Source of the DNA: Tessaracoccus antarcticus
Lineage (GTDB): Bacteria; Actinomycetota; Actinomycetes; Propionibacteriales; Propionibacteriaceae
Length of the DNA stretch: 64,000 bases
Assembly (NCBI RefSeq): GCF_003688855.1
Contig: NZ_REFW01000006.1
Span: forward strand, 1-64,000
Direction of reading: 5' to 3'
Shown here one piece after another: positions 53,478 to 64,000 of the stretch. The position numbers and the translations under genes were made by a program. Position 1 is the first letter of the stretch. Every line of letters starts with the position of its first letter. The notes under the pieces were generated by a model that worked only from the letters and a program-made list of their open reading frames with translations, ran no database searches and was not told the DNA's origin.

Positions 53478-54041
53478 GTGACAGTTGAGTCGTTTCCCAG
53501 CCCAGTGGCTGCTCTGGCCACGCGGCTGGCGTCGGGCGACGAAACAGCCCTTCACGAGGCGTTCACCAGGTGGTCACGCCTGGTCCACACCATCGCCCGC
53601 TCCGCCCTCGGATCCTCTGCTGATGCCGACGACGTGACGCAGCAGGTTTTCATCGCCGCCTGGAAGTCCCGCACCACCCTGAGGCCAAGCGATGAGGCAT
53701 TACCCGCCTGGCTGCTGGGGATAGCCAAGTTCAAAATTACAGACGCACTCCGGGCACGGACCCGCACCTTCAGGGCGGAGGAGTCAGCAAAACTCGACGC
53801 CTCCCCCGAGATCATCACCCACGTCAATGACGTTCTGGACCGGGTGGTGGTGCGGGATGCACTGGAAAGTTTGGGAGATCCCCGCGGGCAGGTCCTGCGG
53901 ATGGTCTTCCTCGAGGACAAGACCCATGATGTGGTTTCCAGGGAACTGGGGATACCGTTGGGCACCGTCAAGAGCCACGTGAGACGTGGCCTGGAAAAAC
54001 TTCGCAACATCTTTGAGGAGGTGGATTCACTACATGCCTGA
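53478..54041 (+). CDS. ECF-type RNA polymerase sigma factor
   Basis: A 187-residue sigma factor. Region 2 spans about 25-95, with A-D-A-D-D-V-T-Q-Q-V-F-I-A-A-W near 48-62 and A-W-L-L-G-I-A near 77. Region 4 spans about 125-180, with R-E-L-G-I-P-L-G-T-V-K-S-H-V-R-R-G-L near 155-172. GTG 53478 is the family-like start. The stop overlaps the anti-sigma gene by 8 bp, giving a coupled pair. Confidence 0.92.
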   Translation: MTVESFPSPVAALATRLASGDETALHEAFTRWSRLVHTIARSALGSSADADDVTQQVFIAAWKSRTTLRPSDEALPAWLLGIAKFKITDALRARTRTFRAEESAKLDASPEIITHVNDVLDRVVVRDALESLGDPRGQVLRMVFLEDKTHDVVSRELGIPLGTVKSHVRRGLEKLRNIFEEVDSLHA

Positions 54042-54669
54042 GATCTATGACAACCAGTCGATGGACGACGTCATCGAACGCTTCCGCCGTTCCTCGTCCA
54101 CCCCCGTAGAGTGGTCCGCCCCGTCGCCGGGTATGTGGGACAGGATCACCAAGGAGCTGGCGTTCTCTCCCCCCGCCGCTCCTGAGACCTCCGCCCCTGC
54201 GCCGCAGGGTTCGGCACCCGCCAACCCCGGCCGCCGGGCACTCTTCTTCGGCGCGGGTGGGTTGGTGGTCGGCGCCGCCCTGGGCGTGGCAGGTTTCCGT
54301 TTCGCGGGGTCTGTGGCCGATGTACGCGACGCAGCCGTGAAGCGCGCCGTCCTCACCCCGCTGGACAAGGCCGACGAGAAGCTGGGCATCGCCGAGCTGC
54401 GGCCCGAAAAGGTTGGCTACACGCTGGTCGTGGACGTCCCGAAGGGCGTCACCCACACTGGCGGCTACGTCCAGGTGTGGCTCATCAACGTGGACGGCAA
54501 GCGCATGATCTCGGTGGGCATCTTCACCGCCGGGACCGCAGGCGACTTCTTCATCGACGACGCACTCATCGACGCCGGCTACCTGATCGTGGACCTCTCC
54601 AACGAGGAGTTCGATGATGAGCCACGGCACTCCGGCGACACCATCATGCGCGGAGAACTGCGGGCCTGA
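54034..54669 (+). CDS. Membrane anti-sigma factor (RskA-like)
   Basis: A 211-residue protein with a cytoplasmic N-terminal segment, one transmembrane helix at about 69-91 and an extracytoplasmic domain. That domain has V-V-D-V-P-K-G near 132 and Y-V-Q-V-W-L-I-N near 145, which match the RskA C-terminal fold. A zinc HxxxCxxC motif is absent, as in RskA. It should hold the preceding sigma factor at the membrane until an envelope signal triggers release. ATG 54034 overlaps the sigma gene. Confidence 0.82.
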   Translation: MPEIYDNQSMDDVIERFRRSSSTPVEWSAPSPGMWDRITKELAFSPPAAPETSAPAPQGSAPANPGRRALFFGAGGLVVGAALGVAGFRFAGSVADVRDAAVKRAVLTPLDKADEKLGIAELRPEKVGYTLVVDVPKGVTHTGGYVQVWLINVDGKRMISVGIFTAGTAGDFFIDDALIDAGYLIVDLSNEEFDDEPRHSGDTIMRGELRA

Positions 54670-54698
54670 CCTGCGGTCGGCCGGCCCGCAGGTTCATC

Positions 54699-55145
54699 TC
54701 ACCCCTTGTTCTCGTGCTCGCTGATCTGATCGATGCGGCGCTGGTGGCGCTCGTCCCCCGAGAACGGGGTGTTGAGGAAGACGTCCACCATTTCCCAGGC
54801 ATCCTCCAGCGACTGCATGCGGCCGCCCAGTGAGATGATGTTGGCGTCGTTGTGTTCACGGGCCAGGCGCGCGATGTCACTGTTGTAGGCCAGTGCTGCC
54901 CTGATGCCCTTGACCTTGTTGGCGGCGATCTGCTCGCCATTGCCCGAGCCGCCCAGCACGACGCCGATGCCGGCCTCGGCGGCGACGGCCTCGGCGCAGG
55001 GAATCACGAACATCGGGTAGTCGTCGACGGCGTCGTAGGTTTCCGCACCGTGGTCCACGACGTCGTGGCCGGCCCGGGTCAACTGCTCCACAAGGTAGTT
55101 CTTCAGTTCGAAAGCGGCATGGTCGGTGGCAATGTGAACTCTCAT
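54699..55145 (-). CDS. rpiB: Ribose-5-phosphate isomerase B
   Basis: A 148-residue RpiB/LacA-family isomerase. It begins V-H-I-A-T-D-H-A-A-F-E-L-K, with D-D-Y-P near 41 and the G-G-S-G-N-G-E-Q-I-A-A-N-K loop at 65-77. Glu71 replaces the catalytic Cys of the E. coli enzyme, as in the mycobacterial type. It interconverts ribose 5-phosphate and ribulose 5-phosphate in the pentose phosphate pathway. ATG 55145 is the family start. Confidence 0.93.
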   Translation of the reverse strand: MRVHIATDHAAFELKNYLVEQLTRAGHDVVDHGAETYDAVDDYPMFVIPCAEAVAAEAGIGVVLGGSGNGEQIAANKVKGIRAALAYNSDIARLAREHNDANIISLGGRMQSLEDAWEMVDVFLNTPFSGDERHQRRIDQISEHENKG

Positions 55146-55210
55146 GGCCCTCACTATTCCATGTGGAACGGCACTGCGGGACAGGCATGACAGCCATATA
55201 GGTTGGTCAG

Positions 55211-56440
55211 ATGCACCGCGTGGAAACGATCCCTCTTGCCGACACACCGACCCCTGAGCTGCGCGCCTACGCCGCGGCCATGCGGGACGGCTTCTTCGAA
55301 TCCCCCATGTCCGAGGAGGGGCTGCAGATCTGGCAGCGGCACGTCCTGGCCGACGGCACCCGACTGCGGGTGGTGCGGGACACGGAACGCCCATTCGGAA
55401 AGGCCGAAGAGCCGGTGGCCACATTCGCCTCCTGGAACGGCACCATCAACCCCGGGCACGGACTGGCCCCCACCAACTTCATCACCGACGTCACCGTCCA
55501 GGCGTCGCACCGTCGCCGCGGGCTCATGAACGCACTGATGACCACCGACCTCCTCGAGGCCAAGGCGCGCGGCGACGTCTTCGCCGTCCTCACCGCCACC
55601 GACGCGCGGCTCTATGGCAGGTTCGGGTTTGGGGTCACCGCCACGGCTCGGCGACTGGAGATCGAGTCGGGACCCAGGTTCCAGGTCCGCACGGAACCGG
55701 TGGGGCATTCCGTCTTCGCCGACCCGGAGGCCATCAGCGACCTCCGCCAGAGTCTGTTCGAACGATTCCACGTCGGCCAGTTCTGGTCCGTGGGTCGCGC
55801 CCACCACTACTGGTCCTCAGGCTTCGACTGGAGCAAGCAGCAGTCGGTCGCGCGTCGCGCCGCCGTGCACTTCGACGAACAGGGCGAACCGGACGCCACG
55901 TTGGTGTTCTCCGTGGAGGACAACCACCTGGAGATCATCGACCTGCTGGGCCTCACCTCCGGCGCCGAGATCGAACTCCTGCGACTGCTGGGCCACGGCG
56001 AGGCTCACGACAAGGTCATCTGGCCGCGCTGCCACGACGCCCGCCACCCGCTGCCGTGGGCGCTCGTCGACCCCAGGGTGGTGCGCACCAAGGAGGAGTT
56101 CGACACCGTCTGGGTGCGGGTCCTCGACGTCGAGAAGGCCGTGGAGCTTCGCGCCTTTGACCACGACGGATCCGTCACGTTGCACGTGCAGGACTCGCAC
56201 GGCTACTGCGACGGCACCTGGCAGGTCACCGTCGAGGATGGGTGCGCCACCGCCGTGCCCACCACCGCGACCCCGGACGTCACCATCGACGTCGCGGCCT
56301 TCGCCACGGTGCTGTCCGGCCTGCAGGGCGCCGCCGAACTGGCGGTCGCGGGCCTGGCCTCCGGTTCGCCGGAGGACCTGGAGCGTACGAGCACGCTGTT
56401 CGCGAAAGTGCGCCCACCTGTCGCGGCGTCGATCTTCTGA
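55211..56440 (+). CDS. Eis-like GNAT N-acetyltransferase
   Basis: A 409-residue protein with the three-part Eis architecture. An N-terminal GNAT domain contains V-T-V-Q-A-S-H-R-R-R-G-L-M near 96-108 as the acetyl-CoA loop. A second GNAT-like domain follows, and an SCP2-like C-terminal domain from about 305 begins near V-E-L-R-A-F-D. The chain ends in Phe409, and Eis-type enzymes use the C-terminal carboxylate in catalysis. The family acetylates amines of aminoglycosides, peptides or proteins; the natural substrate here is unknown. Confidence 0.9.
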   Translation: MHRVETIPLADTPTPELRAYAAAMRDGFFESPMSEEGLQIWQRHVLADGTRLRVVRDTERPFGKAEEPVATFASWNGTINPGHGLAPTNFITDVTVQASHRRRGLMNALMTTDLLEAKARGDVFAVLTATDARLYGRFGFGVTATARRLEIESGPRFQVRTEPVGHSVFADPEAISDLRQSLFERFHVGQFWSVGRAHHYWSSGFDWSKQQSVARRAAVHFDEQGEPDATLVFSVEDNHLEIIDLLGLTSGAEIELLRLLGHGEAHDKVIWPRCHDARHPLPWALVDPRVVRTKEEFDTVWVRVLDVEKAVELRAFDHDGSVTLHVQDSHGYCDGTWQVTVEDGCATAVPTTATPDVTIDVAAFATVLSGLQGAAELAVAGLASGSPEDLERTSTLFAKVRPPVAASIF

Positions 56441-56482
56441 GAGGCACCCTCCCGCCACCACCACACGGAGAAAGCCACCACG

Positions 56483-57136
56483 ATGAACGACACACCCCCA
56501 TCCCCATCGGCGGTGACCGTGGGATACGACCCGGGTCGGGCGGCTCGCCAACTCATCGGCTTCGGCGGAGCCGCGCTCCTGATGCTCGGCGTCGGAGCCC
56601 TCGGCGTTGTCTCGATCGTCGCCAGCCTCGCGTCGTGGCAGGGGGCGGGGACGATCCTGGGTGTCGGGATCGGGATGTTGCTCACCATCCTCTCTCTCAT
56701 GGTGCTGGTGACCAGCGCCGCCATCTTCACGCGGATCATCCGGTCATCCCGACAGCCCCATCCGCTGCTCTCGCTCGATGCGAATGGCATCACCGGTCTC
56801 ATCGGGGAGGGTGTGGACGGTTGCCTCCCCTGGAGCGCGATCACGTCGCTCGCCATCGACGGTCAGGCGCCCCGAGCACGACGATCGAGCACCGTGGCGA
56901 AACTCGATGCCGGTCACCGCATCGGACAGGCCACTCAGCGGCGCCTCGACAGTGCAGCAGGGCTCGGACTCGGTATGCGCGACGGCAAACGATGGCTGCG
57001 AGTGCAGCTCGTCGACGGTCGCAGCGGGTTTCTCGACCTCACTCTGGACGTCGGCCCTGCGTCCTACGCCCGGCTGGCGCCGCTCATCGCCGAGTACGTC
57101 CGCGCCCAGGATCCCCGCATTCGCGTCAGAACCTGA
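56483..57136 (+). CDS. Hypothetical membrane protein with two N-terminal helices
   Basis: A 217-residue protein. Two hydrophobic helices lie near 24-46 and 56-84, then a soluble region with short beta-strand-like segments (L-L-S-L-D-A-N-G-I-T near 94-103, and a W-L-R-V-Q-L-V-D-G-R repeat near 170) that could be a PH-like domain. No named family is certain. It begins 42 bp after the Eis-like gene and may be co-transcribed. Confidence 0.7.
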   Translation: MNDTPPSPSAVTVGYDPGRAARQLIGFGGAALLMLGVGALGVVSIVASLASWQGAGTILGVGIGMLLTILSLMVLVTSAAIFTRIIRSSRQPHPLLSLDANGITGLIGEGVDGCLPWSAITSLAIDGQAPRARRSSTVAKLDAGHRIGQATQRRLDSAAGLGLGMRDGKRWLRVQLVDGRSGFLDLTLDVGPASYARLAPLIAEYVRAQDPRIRVRT

Positions 57137-57208
57137 CCCGACACATCACCTGGATGTTCACGAGGCCAGCCGCCTGGTTCGAAGAACAGCGCCGCACTTT
57201 CCTCGCGG

Positions 57209-59371
<2,163 letters not shown>

Positions 59372-59481
59372 TCACGATCAGAAAGCGACCCCCCATTTCC
59401 CGGTCCCCACATGATGGTTGGGGCTCGCACTACTATCGGTTGGTCAATTCAATCCGCCGACAGTCGAGGGAGCCCACAGAC

Positions 59482-62079
59482 GTGGCCACCGCAAACATCA
59501 CCCGCACCGAAGCCGAGCAGCGCTCCGCCGTTGTCCGCGCCCATGCCTACCGTGTCACCGTGGACGTGACGGAGGCCGCCACCGACCAGCCGGGCAGAAC
59601 GTTCACCTCACGCACGGAACTGGACCTCACGTCGCAGGGACCGGCCACGTACCTGGACCTCATTGCCGAGAGCGTCTCGGCGGCCACCGTCGACGGCGAG
59701 CCCATCCCCCTCGACGGCTTCAACGGCTACCGACTCCCCCTGCCCGAGATGGAGCCCGGGGACCACACCGTCGTCGTGGAGGCGCTCTGCCGGTTCTCCA
59801 TCACCGGCGAGGGCCTGCACCGGTTCGTCGACCCCTCGGACGGCAAGGTCTACCTGTACTCCCAGTTCGAGACGGCCGACGCCCGCCGGATGTTCGCCAA
59901 CTTCGAGCAGCCCGACCAGAAGGCCACGTTCCAGCTCACCGTGCTGGCGCCGCAGCACTGGGAGGTCATCAGCAACTCTGCACGCGTGAAGCCCGAGGAT
60001 CTCGGCGACGGCGTCGGCCGCTGGGTGCACGCCCCCACCCCGCCGGTGTCCACCTACATCACGGCCCTGGTGGCCGGCGAGTACCACGTGGTGGACGGCG
60101 AGATCCGCTCCGCCGCCGGGGTCCTGCCCGCCGCGGTGGCCTGCCGCGCATCGCTCGCAGAGTTCCTCGACGCCGACCGCATCCTGCAGACGGCGCAGCG
60201 TGGCTTCGAGGTGTTCGAGGACACGTTCGGCGTGCCCTACGCCTTCGACAGCTACGACCAGATCTTCGTGCCGGAGTTCAATGCGGGCGCCATGGAGAAC
60301 GCCGGGTGCGTGACGTTCCGCGACGAGTACCTGTTCCGGTTCCGTGTCACCTCCCGGGAGATGGAATCCCGCGACAACACGATCCTCCACGAGCTGGCCC
60401 ACATGTGGTTCGGCGACCTCGTCACCATGCTCTGGTGGGACGACCTGTGGCTCAATGAGTCCTTCGCCGAGTGGGCGTCGCACTTCGCCGCCGACGAGAT
60501 CGCCCGCCGTCATGGCGGCGACGCCAACCCGTGGGCCGCGTTCAGCAACGAACGCAAGGCATGGGCCTACCTGCAGGACCAGCTGAGCACCACCCACCCC
60601 ATCGCCGCCGACATGGGCGACCTGGAGAAGGTGGAGCAGAACTTCGACGGCATCACCTACGCCAAGGGCGCCTCGGTGCTGAAGCTGCTGGTGTCGTTCG
60701 TCGGCACGGACGCCTTCGCGGCCGGCGTCACGGAGTACTTCCACAAGCACGCGTGGGGCAACACCACCCTGCGCGACCTGCTGGTGGAGCTCGAGGCGTC
60801 CAGCGGTCGCGACCTGTCGTGGTTCACAGGCCAGTGGCTGGAGACGGCAGGCGTCAACACGCTGCGCGCCGACTTCGACGTGGACGACGACGGCCTCTTC
60901 ACCCGCTTCGCCATCACCCAGTCCGCTTCGAAGGAGTACCCGACCCTGCGCCGGCACCGCCTCGGCATCGGGATCTTCACCCTCACCGACGGTGAACTGC
61001 TGCGCACGCACAGGGTGGAGCTCGACGTCGACGGCCCGTCCACCGATATCCCGGACCTCGTGGGTGTGCACCGCGGGGACGTGGTGCTCGTCAACGACGG
61101 AGACCTGACCTACACCAAGGTGCGCTTCGACGCCGACTCCGCGGCGGCGCTCGTCGAGCACATCGACTCCCTGAGCGACCCGCTGGCACGGGCCGTCACG
61201 TGGTCGTCGTTCTGGGACTCGGTGCGCGACGGCGACATCGCCCCGCAGGACTTCGTGCGGCTGGCGCTGCGCGGCATCCACAGCGAGACCGACATGGCGG
61301 CCATCAGCACGGTGCTGTCGCAGGCGGCGCTCTGTTCGGGCCGATTCACGGCACCGGAGCTGCGGGTGGAGGCCAACGCACGCCTGGCTTCCGGCCTGGC
61401 ACGGCTCCTGCAGCATGCGGAACCGGGCTCGGACAAGCAGCTCGTCATCGCCAAGGCGCTGGTGGGGGCTGCACGCTCGAGTGAGGCCGTCGAGCTGGTC
61501 CGGGGCTGGCTGGTGGGCGAGGAAGTTCCCGACGGTCTCGCCGTTGACACGGGGCTGCGCTGGTCCATCGTGGCGGCACTGGCCCGTCTCGGCGCCGTCG
61601 ACGACTCCGCCATCGAGGCGGAGTTGCAGCGCGACAACACCAGCGCCGGCGCCGAACGCGCCGCCGGGGCCCGTGCGGGTCTCCCGGACCCGGAGCACAA
61701 GGCCGAGGCCTGGCGGCTGGCCACCGACGACGCCGAGGTCCCCAACGAGACGCACCGCAACATTGCCATGGGATTTTGGCACCTCGGACAGGAGGACATC
61801 ACAGCGGGCTACGCCGACGCCTACCTCGACGTGGCAGGCAGCATTTCGCGGCGCGAGGGCATCTGGGCCGAGCGCGGATACGCCGCCATGGGGACGGTGC
61901 TGCGCTGGCTGTTCCCGGACCCCCTCATCAGCAGCGAGCTCGTCGAGCGCTACGACGCCTGGCTGCTGGAGACGGAGCCCAACCCGCAGGTCCAGCGCTC
62001 GGTGACCGAGCGGCTCGACGAGGCCCGCCGGGCACTGAACTGCCAGGCGCGCAGCCGGGTGGCTGCACGCCCGGAGTGA
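59482..62079 (+). CDS. pepN: Aminopeptidase N (M1 family)
   Basis: An 865-residue M1 metallopeptidase. G-A-M-E-N at 269-273 is the exopeptidase motif. Zinc ligands are in H-E-L-A-H at 303-307 and Glu326 in N-E-S-F-A-E-W. A helical C-terminal domain of the ERAP1-like type follows. It has no signal peptide and removes N-terminal residues from peptides in the cytoplasm. GTG 59482 is chosen because GAGGGAG lies upstream and the family begins there. Confidence 0.94.
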   Translation: MATANITRTEAEQRSAVVRAHAYRVTVDVTEAATDQPGRTFTSRTELDLTSQGPATYLDLIAESVSAATVDGEPIPLDGFNGYRLPLPEMEPGDHTVVVEALCRFSITGEGLHRFVDPSDGKVYLYSQFETADARRMFANFEQPDQKATFQLTVLAPQHWEVISNSARVKPEDLGDGVGRWVHAPTPPVSTYITALVAGEYHVVDGEIRSAAGVLPAAVACRASLAEFLDADRILQTAQRGFEVFEDTFGVPYAFDSYDQIFVPEFNAGAMENAGCVTFRDEYLFRFRVTSREMESRDNTILHELAHMWFGDLVTMLWWDDLWLNESFAEWASHFAADEIARRHGGDANPWAAFSNERKAWAYLQDQLSTTHPIAADMGDLEKVEQNFDGITYAKGASVLKLLVSFVGTDAFAAGVTEYFHKHAWGNTTLRDLLVELEASSGRDLSWFTGQWLETAGVNTLRADFDVDDDGLFTRFAITQSASKEYPTLRRHRLGIGIFTLTDGELLRTHRVELDVDGPSTDIPDLVGVHRGDVVLVNDGDLTYTKVRFDADSAAALVEHIDSLSDPLARAVTWSSFWDSVRDGDIAPQDFVRLALRGIHSETDMAAISTVLSQAALCSGRFTAPELRVEANARLASGLARLLQHAEPGSDKQLVIAKALVGAARSSEAVELVRGWLVGEEVPDGLAVDTGLRWSIVAALARLGAVDDSAIEAELQRDNTSAGAERAAGARAGLPDPEHKAEAWRLATDDAEVPNETHRNIAMGFWHLGQEDITAGYADAYLDVAGSISRREGIWAERGYAAMGTVLRWLFPDPLISSELVERYDAWLLETEPNPQVQRSVTERLDEARRALNCQARSRVAARPE

Positions 62080-62134
62080 CCATGGCTGTGCCGGGCGCGA
62101 CAAACGCCCGGCACAGGCCGTATCCTTGCCTCTC

Positions 62135-62413
62135 ATGAACTGGTTGCTTCCGCTCGAGACCCTTCCCGGTTGGCCTGAGGCACCCGCGGTCTCCTCCACC
62201 CACATGATTCTGCTGATGGGGATCGCCCCCCTGGCGGTCGCCGCCATCGTCGCCATCCTGGCATTCACGCCTGCGCTGGGCCGTCGATTCCGGGGCGAAC
62301 TCGCCACCGACGACCCCCACTCGCAGTCCTACCCGGCGCTCGAGGATGAGACGCACGCACAGCGCGCCGTCGAACCGACGCCACGTCACGGCCAGACCGA
62401 GATTGACGCTTGA
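62135..62413 (+). CDS. Small single-helix membrane protein
   Basis: A 92-residue protein. It has one strong helix near 24-46 and a polar, acidic/His-rich tail. No family is recognised. Its stop overlaps the TTG start of pyrR (TTGA), so it may be translated with the pyr operon. Confidence 0.65.
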   Translation: MNWLLPLETLPGWPEAPAVSSTHMILLMGIAPLAVAAIVAILAFTPALGRRFRGELATDDPHSQSYPALEDETHAQRAVEPTPRHGQTEIDA

Positions 62414-62988
62414 GCCCCGACAGGGTCACGCCCGACACCGGGGGCGGTGACGCGAAGTCGGTCATGAACGCTGCGGAGATCGCACGTACCACCACCCGCA
62501 TGAGCCACGAACTGCTGGAGCTCGCGGGCGGCGCCGAAGACCTCGTCATTCTGGGGATCCTGACGCGAGGTGTCCCCCTGGCGCGACGCATCGCGAAAGC
62601 TGTCGGCGACGCCGAGGGCATCGTGGTGCCGAGCGGCGAACTCGACATCACCATGTACCGCGACGACCTGCGCAGCCAGCCGCTGCGGCCCGTAGGACGC
62701 ACGGTCCTCCCCGGTCCCATCAACGACAAGGTCGTGGTGCTGGTCGATGACGTCCTGTTCTCCGGCCGCACCGTCCAGGCGGCGCTGATTGCGCTCGCCG
62801 ACCTCGGCCGCCCCGCCAAAATCCTCCTGGTGGTACTCGTGGACCGCGGGCACCGCGACATGCCCATCCAGGCCCACATCGTCGGCCGCCACCTGCCCAC
62901 GGCCCGCAGCGAAAGCGTGCGGGTCGCCATGGCTGAGATGGACGGCCACGACGAAGTCACCATCGAACCTGACGAGGCCACCCTGTGA
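62410..62988 (+). CDS. pyrR: PyrR bifunctional pyrimidine regulator / uracil phosphoribosyltransferase
   Basis: A 192-residue type I phosphoribosyltransferase. The PRPP loop [14 protein letters not shown] lies near 109-122, and the PyrR-type D-I-T-M-Y-R-D-D-L near 78-86 and [10 protein letters not shown] near 139-148 are present. It senses UMP, binds pyr mRNA and also makes UMP from uracil. TTG 62410 overlaps the previous stop, and the end overlaps pyrB (GTGA). I found no obvious pyr attenuator in the 40 bp upstream. Confidence 0.93.
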   Translation: MSPDRVTPDTGGGDAKSVMNAAEIARTTTRMSHELLELAGGAEDLVILGILTRGVPLARRIAKAVGDAEGIVVPSGELDITMYRDDLRSQPLRPVGRTVLPGPINDKVVVLVDDVLFSGRTVQAALIALADLGRPAKILLVVLVDRGHRDMPIQAHIVGRHLPTARSESVRVAMAEMDGHDEVTIEPDEATL

Positions 62989-63905
62989 GAGATCTCCTTG
63001 GCATCGAGGGCATGGCCCTGGACGACATCCGGTCAGTCCTGGCCACGGCGGAGGAGATGCACGAGATCCAGCAGCGCCCCATCAAGAAGCTGCCGGCACT
63101 GCGCGGACGCACCGTGGTCAACCTCTTCTTCGAGGACTCCACCCGCACCCGCTCCTCCTTCGAGCTGGCCGCCAAATGGCTGTCCGCCGACGCCATCAAC
63201 GTGGCAGCCAAGGGATCCTCGGCGTCCAAGGGTGAGTCCATGCGCGACACCCTCATGACGCTGGACTCCATGGGCGTTGATGCCATCGTCATGCGGCACG
63301 GGGGCTCCGGCTCGGTGGCGCAGGCCGCGGGCTGGGTGAAGGCCGCCATGATCAACGCCGGCGACGGCACACATGAGCACCCCACCCAGGCATTGCTCGA
63401 CGCCCACGCCATGCTCCGCCACTTCCGCGCCCACAACCTGGGCGACCTTCAGGGCAAGGAGGTGGTCATCGTCGGTGACCTGCTGCACTCCCGCGTGGTG
63501 CGTTCCAACTGCCTGCTGCTGCCCCAGCTCGGGGCGCACGTCACCCTCGTGGCGCCCCCCACCCTGATGCCGCCGGGTGTCGGCACGTGGAACGTGGAGG
63601 TGAACCACGACCTGGACTCCGCCCTGCCCAGCGCCGATGTGGTCATGATGCTGCGCGTCCAGCGCGAACGCATGCTGGGTGGCTTCTTCCCCTCGGAGCG
63701 GGAGTACACCATCCGCTATGGACTGACGGCCCAGCGGCTGACGAAGCTCTCACCGCACGCCGTCATCGCCCACCCCGGACCGCTGAACCGTGGCCTGGAA
63801 ATCTCCTCGGCCGCAGCCGACAGCGCCCGCTCCATCGTGCTCGACCAGGTCTCGGCAGGCGTCGCCGTCCGCATGAGCGTCCTGTACCACCTGCTCGCCG
63901 CCTAG
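62985..63905 (+). CDS. pyrB: Aspartate carbamoyltransferase catalytic subunit
   Basis: A 306-residue ATCase catalytic chain of normal length. It has the carbamoyl-phosphate motif [11 protein letters not shown] near 46-56, H-G-G near 106, H-P-T-Q-A-L-L-D near 131-138 and H-P-G-P-L-N-R-G near 262-269. It catalyses the first committed step of UMP synthesis. GTG 62985 overlaps pyrR by 4 bp. Confidence 0.95.
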   Translation: MRDLLGIEGMALDDIRSVLATAEEMHEIQQRPIKKLPALRGRTVVNLFFEDSTRTRSSFELAAKWLSADAINVAAKGSSASKGESMRDTLMTLDSMGVDAIVMRHGGSGSVAQAAGWVKAAMINAGDGTHEHPTQALLDAHAMLRHFRAHNLGDLQGKEVVIVGDLLHSRVVRSNCLLLPQLGAHVTLVAPPTLMPPGVGTWNVEVNHDLDSALPSADVVMMLRVQRERMLGGFFPSEREYTIRYGLTAQRLTKLSPHAVIAHPGPLNRGLEISSAAADSARSIVLDQVSAGVAVRMSVLYHLLAA

Positions 63906-63920
63906 ACCCCAGGAATAACC

Positions 63921-64000
63921 ATGACCTCTCCCCGTTTCCTGAGTAGCCCCGCGACGAAGGAGCCGGGCGTATCGACGGACACCTCCGCCTTCGTCATCAC
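63921..64000 (+). CDS. Partial gene at the window end, next in the pyr operon
   Basis: An ATG at 63921 opens a frame of 26 complete codons to the window end with no stop. It begins 15 bp after pyrB with AGGAATAA just before the ATG. A dihydroorotase (pyrC) is the usual next gene in actinobacterial pyr operons, but the visible residues are not diagnostic. Confidence 0.5.
   Translation, partial: MTSPRFLSSPATKEPGVSTDTSAFVI

Noticed and set aside
59608..62307. Long open frame on the - strand opposite pepN
   Set aside because: pepN on the + strand has all M1 motifs. The antisense frame shows only composition bias.

Overview
The window comes from a high-GC Gram-positive chromosome. Codon third positions are mostly G or C and GTG/TTG starts are common. 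The gene set is actinobacterial: a GTP-type PEP carboxykinase divergent from a RamB-like regulator, an Eis-like acetyltransferase, an RskA-like anti-sigma factor, a mycobacterial-type RpiB and a PyrR-PyrB operon start. Together with the GlpABC anaerobic glycerol-3-phosphate dehydrogenase and several sugar systems this suggests a Propionibacteriaceae-like member of Actinomycetota. That family placement is inference.

Left end, about 1-8.2 kb: an accessory island. It holds an ArdC-like antirestriction/metallopeptidase gene with a small overlapping partner, an HNH endonuclease, a DUF6119/TIGR04141-type protein with visibly lower GC, a YaaC-like protein, a GNAT acetyltransferase and, at the inner edge, a tyrosine integrase with tandem repeats in its leader. 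No tRNA gene or certain att site is visible.

8.2-22 kb: carbohydrate catabolism. A LacI regulator lies between an ABC sugar importer (binding lipoprotein plus two permeases) with a GH31 glycosidase on one side and a GH127 beta-L-arabinofuranosidase on the other. Matching palindromes lie near both promoters. A second LacI regulator is co-directional with an aldo-keto reductase and divergent from a zinc alcohol dehydrogenase. Two related operators lie between the divergent genes. The dehydrogenase is followed by a truncated sugar-ABC ATPase, the scar of a lost importer, and then an FAD monooxygenase.

22-33 kb: a complete dipeptide/oligopeptide ABC importer with a strong hairpin after the binding-protein gene, then an ABC exporter with a two-component system. 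33-42 kb: glpABC, pckG, a RamB-like regulator, a DUF456 membrane protein and a PAC2 protein.

42-47 kb: the most unusual part. Three neighbouring genes encode secreted proteins that share a duplicated, cysteine-paired domain ending in a W-x-F-N-N motif. One carries a lysozyme-like domain, one SH3-like and M15-like peptidase domains, and one a large region I cannot assign. They may form a cell-wall-acting set.

47-64 kb: a GH65 disaccharide phosphorylase with beta-phosphoglucomutase and an uncharacterised partner, a Nei-type DNA glycosylase, an MPxTG surface protein, an ECF sigma/anti-sigma pair, rpiB, an Eis-like acetyltransferase, ligA, pepN and the start of a pyrimidine operon (pyrR, pyrB and a partial gene).
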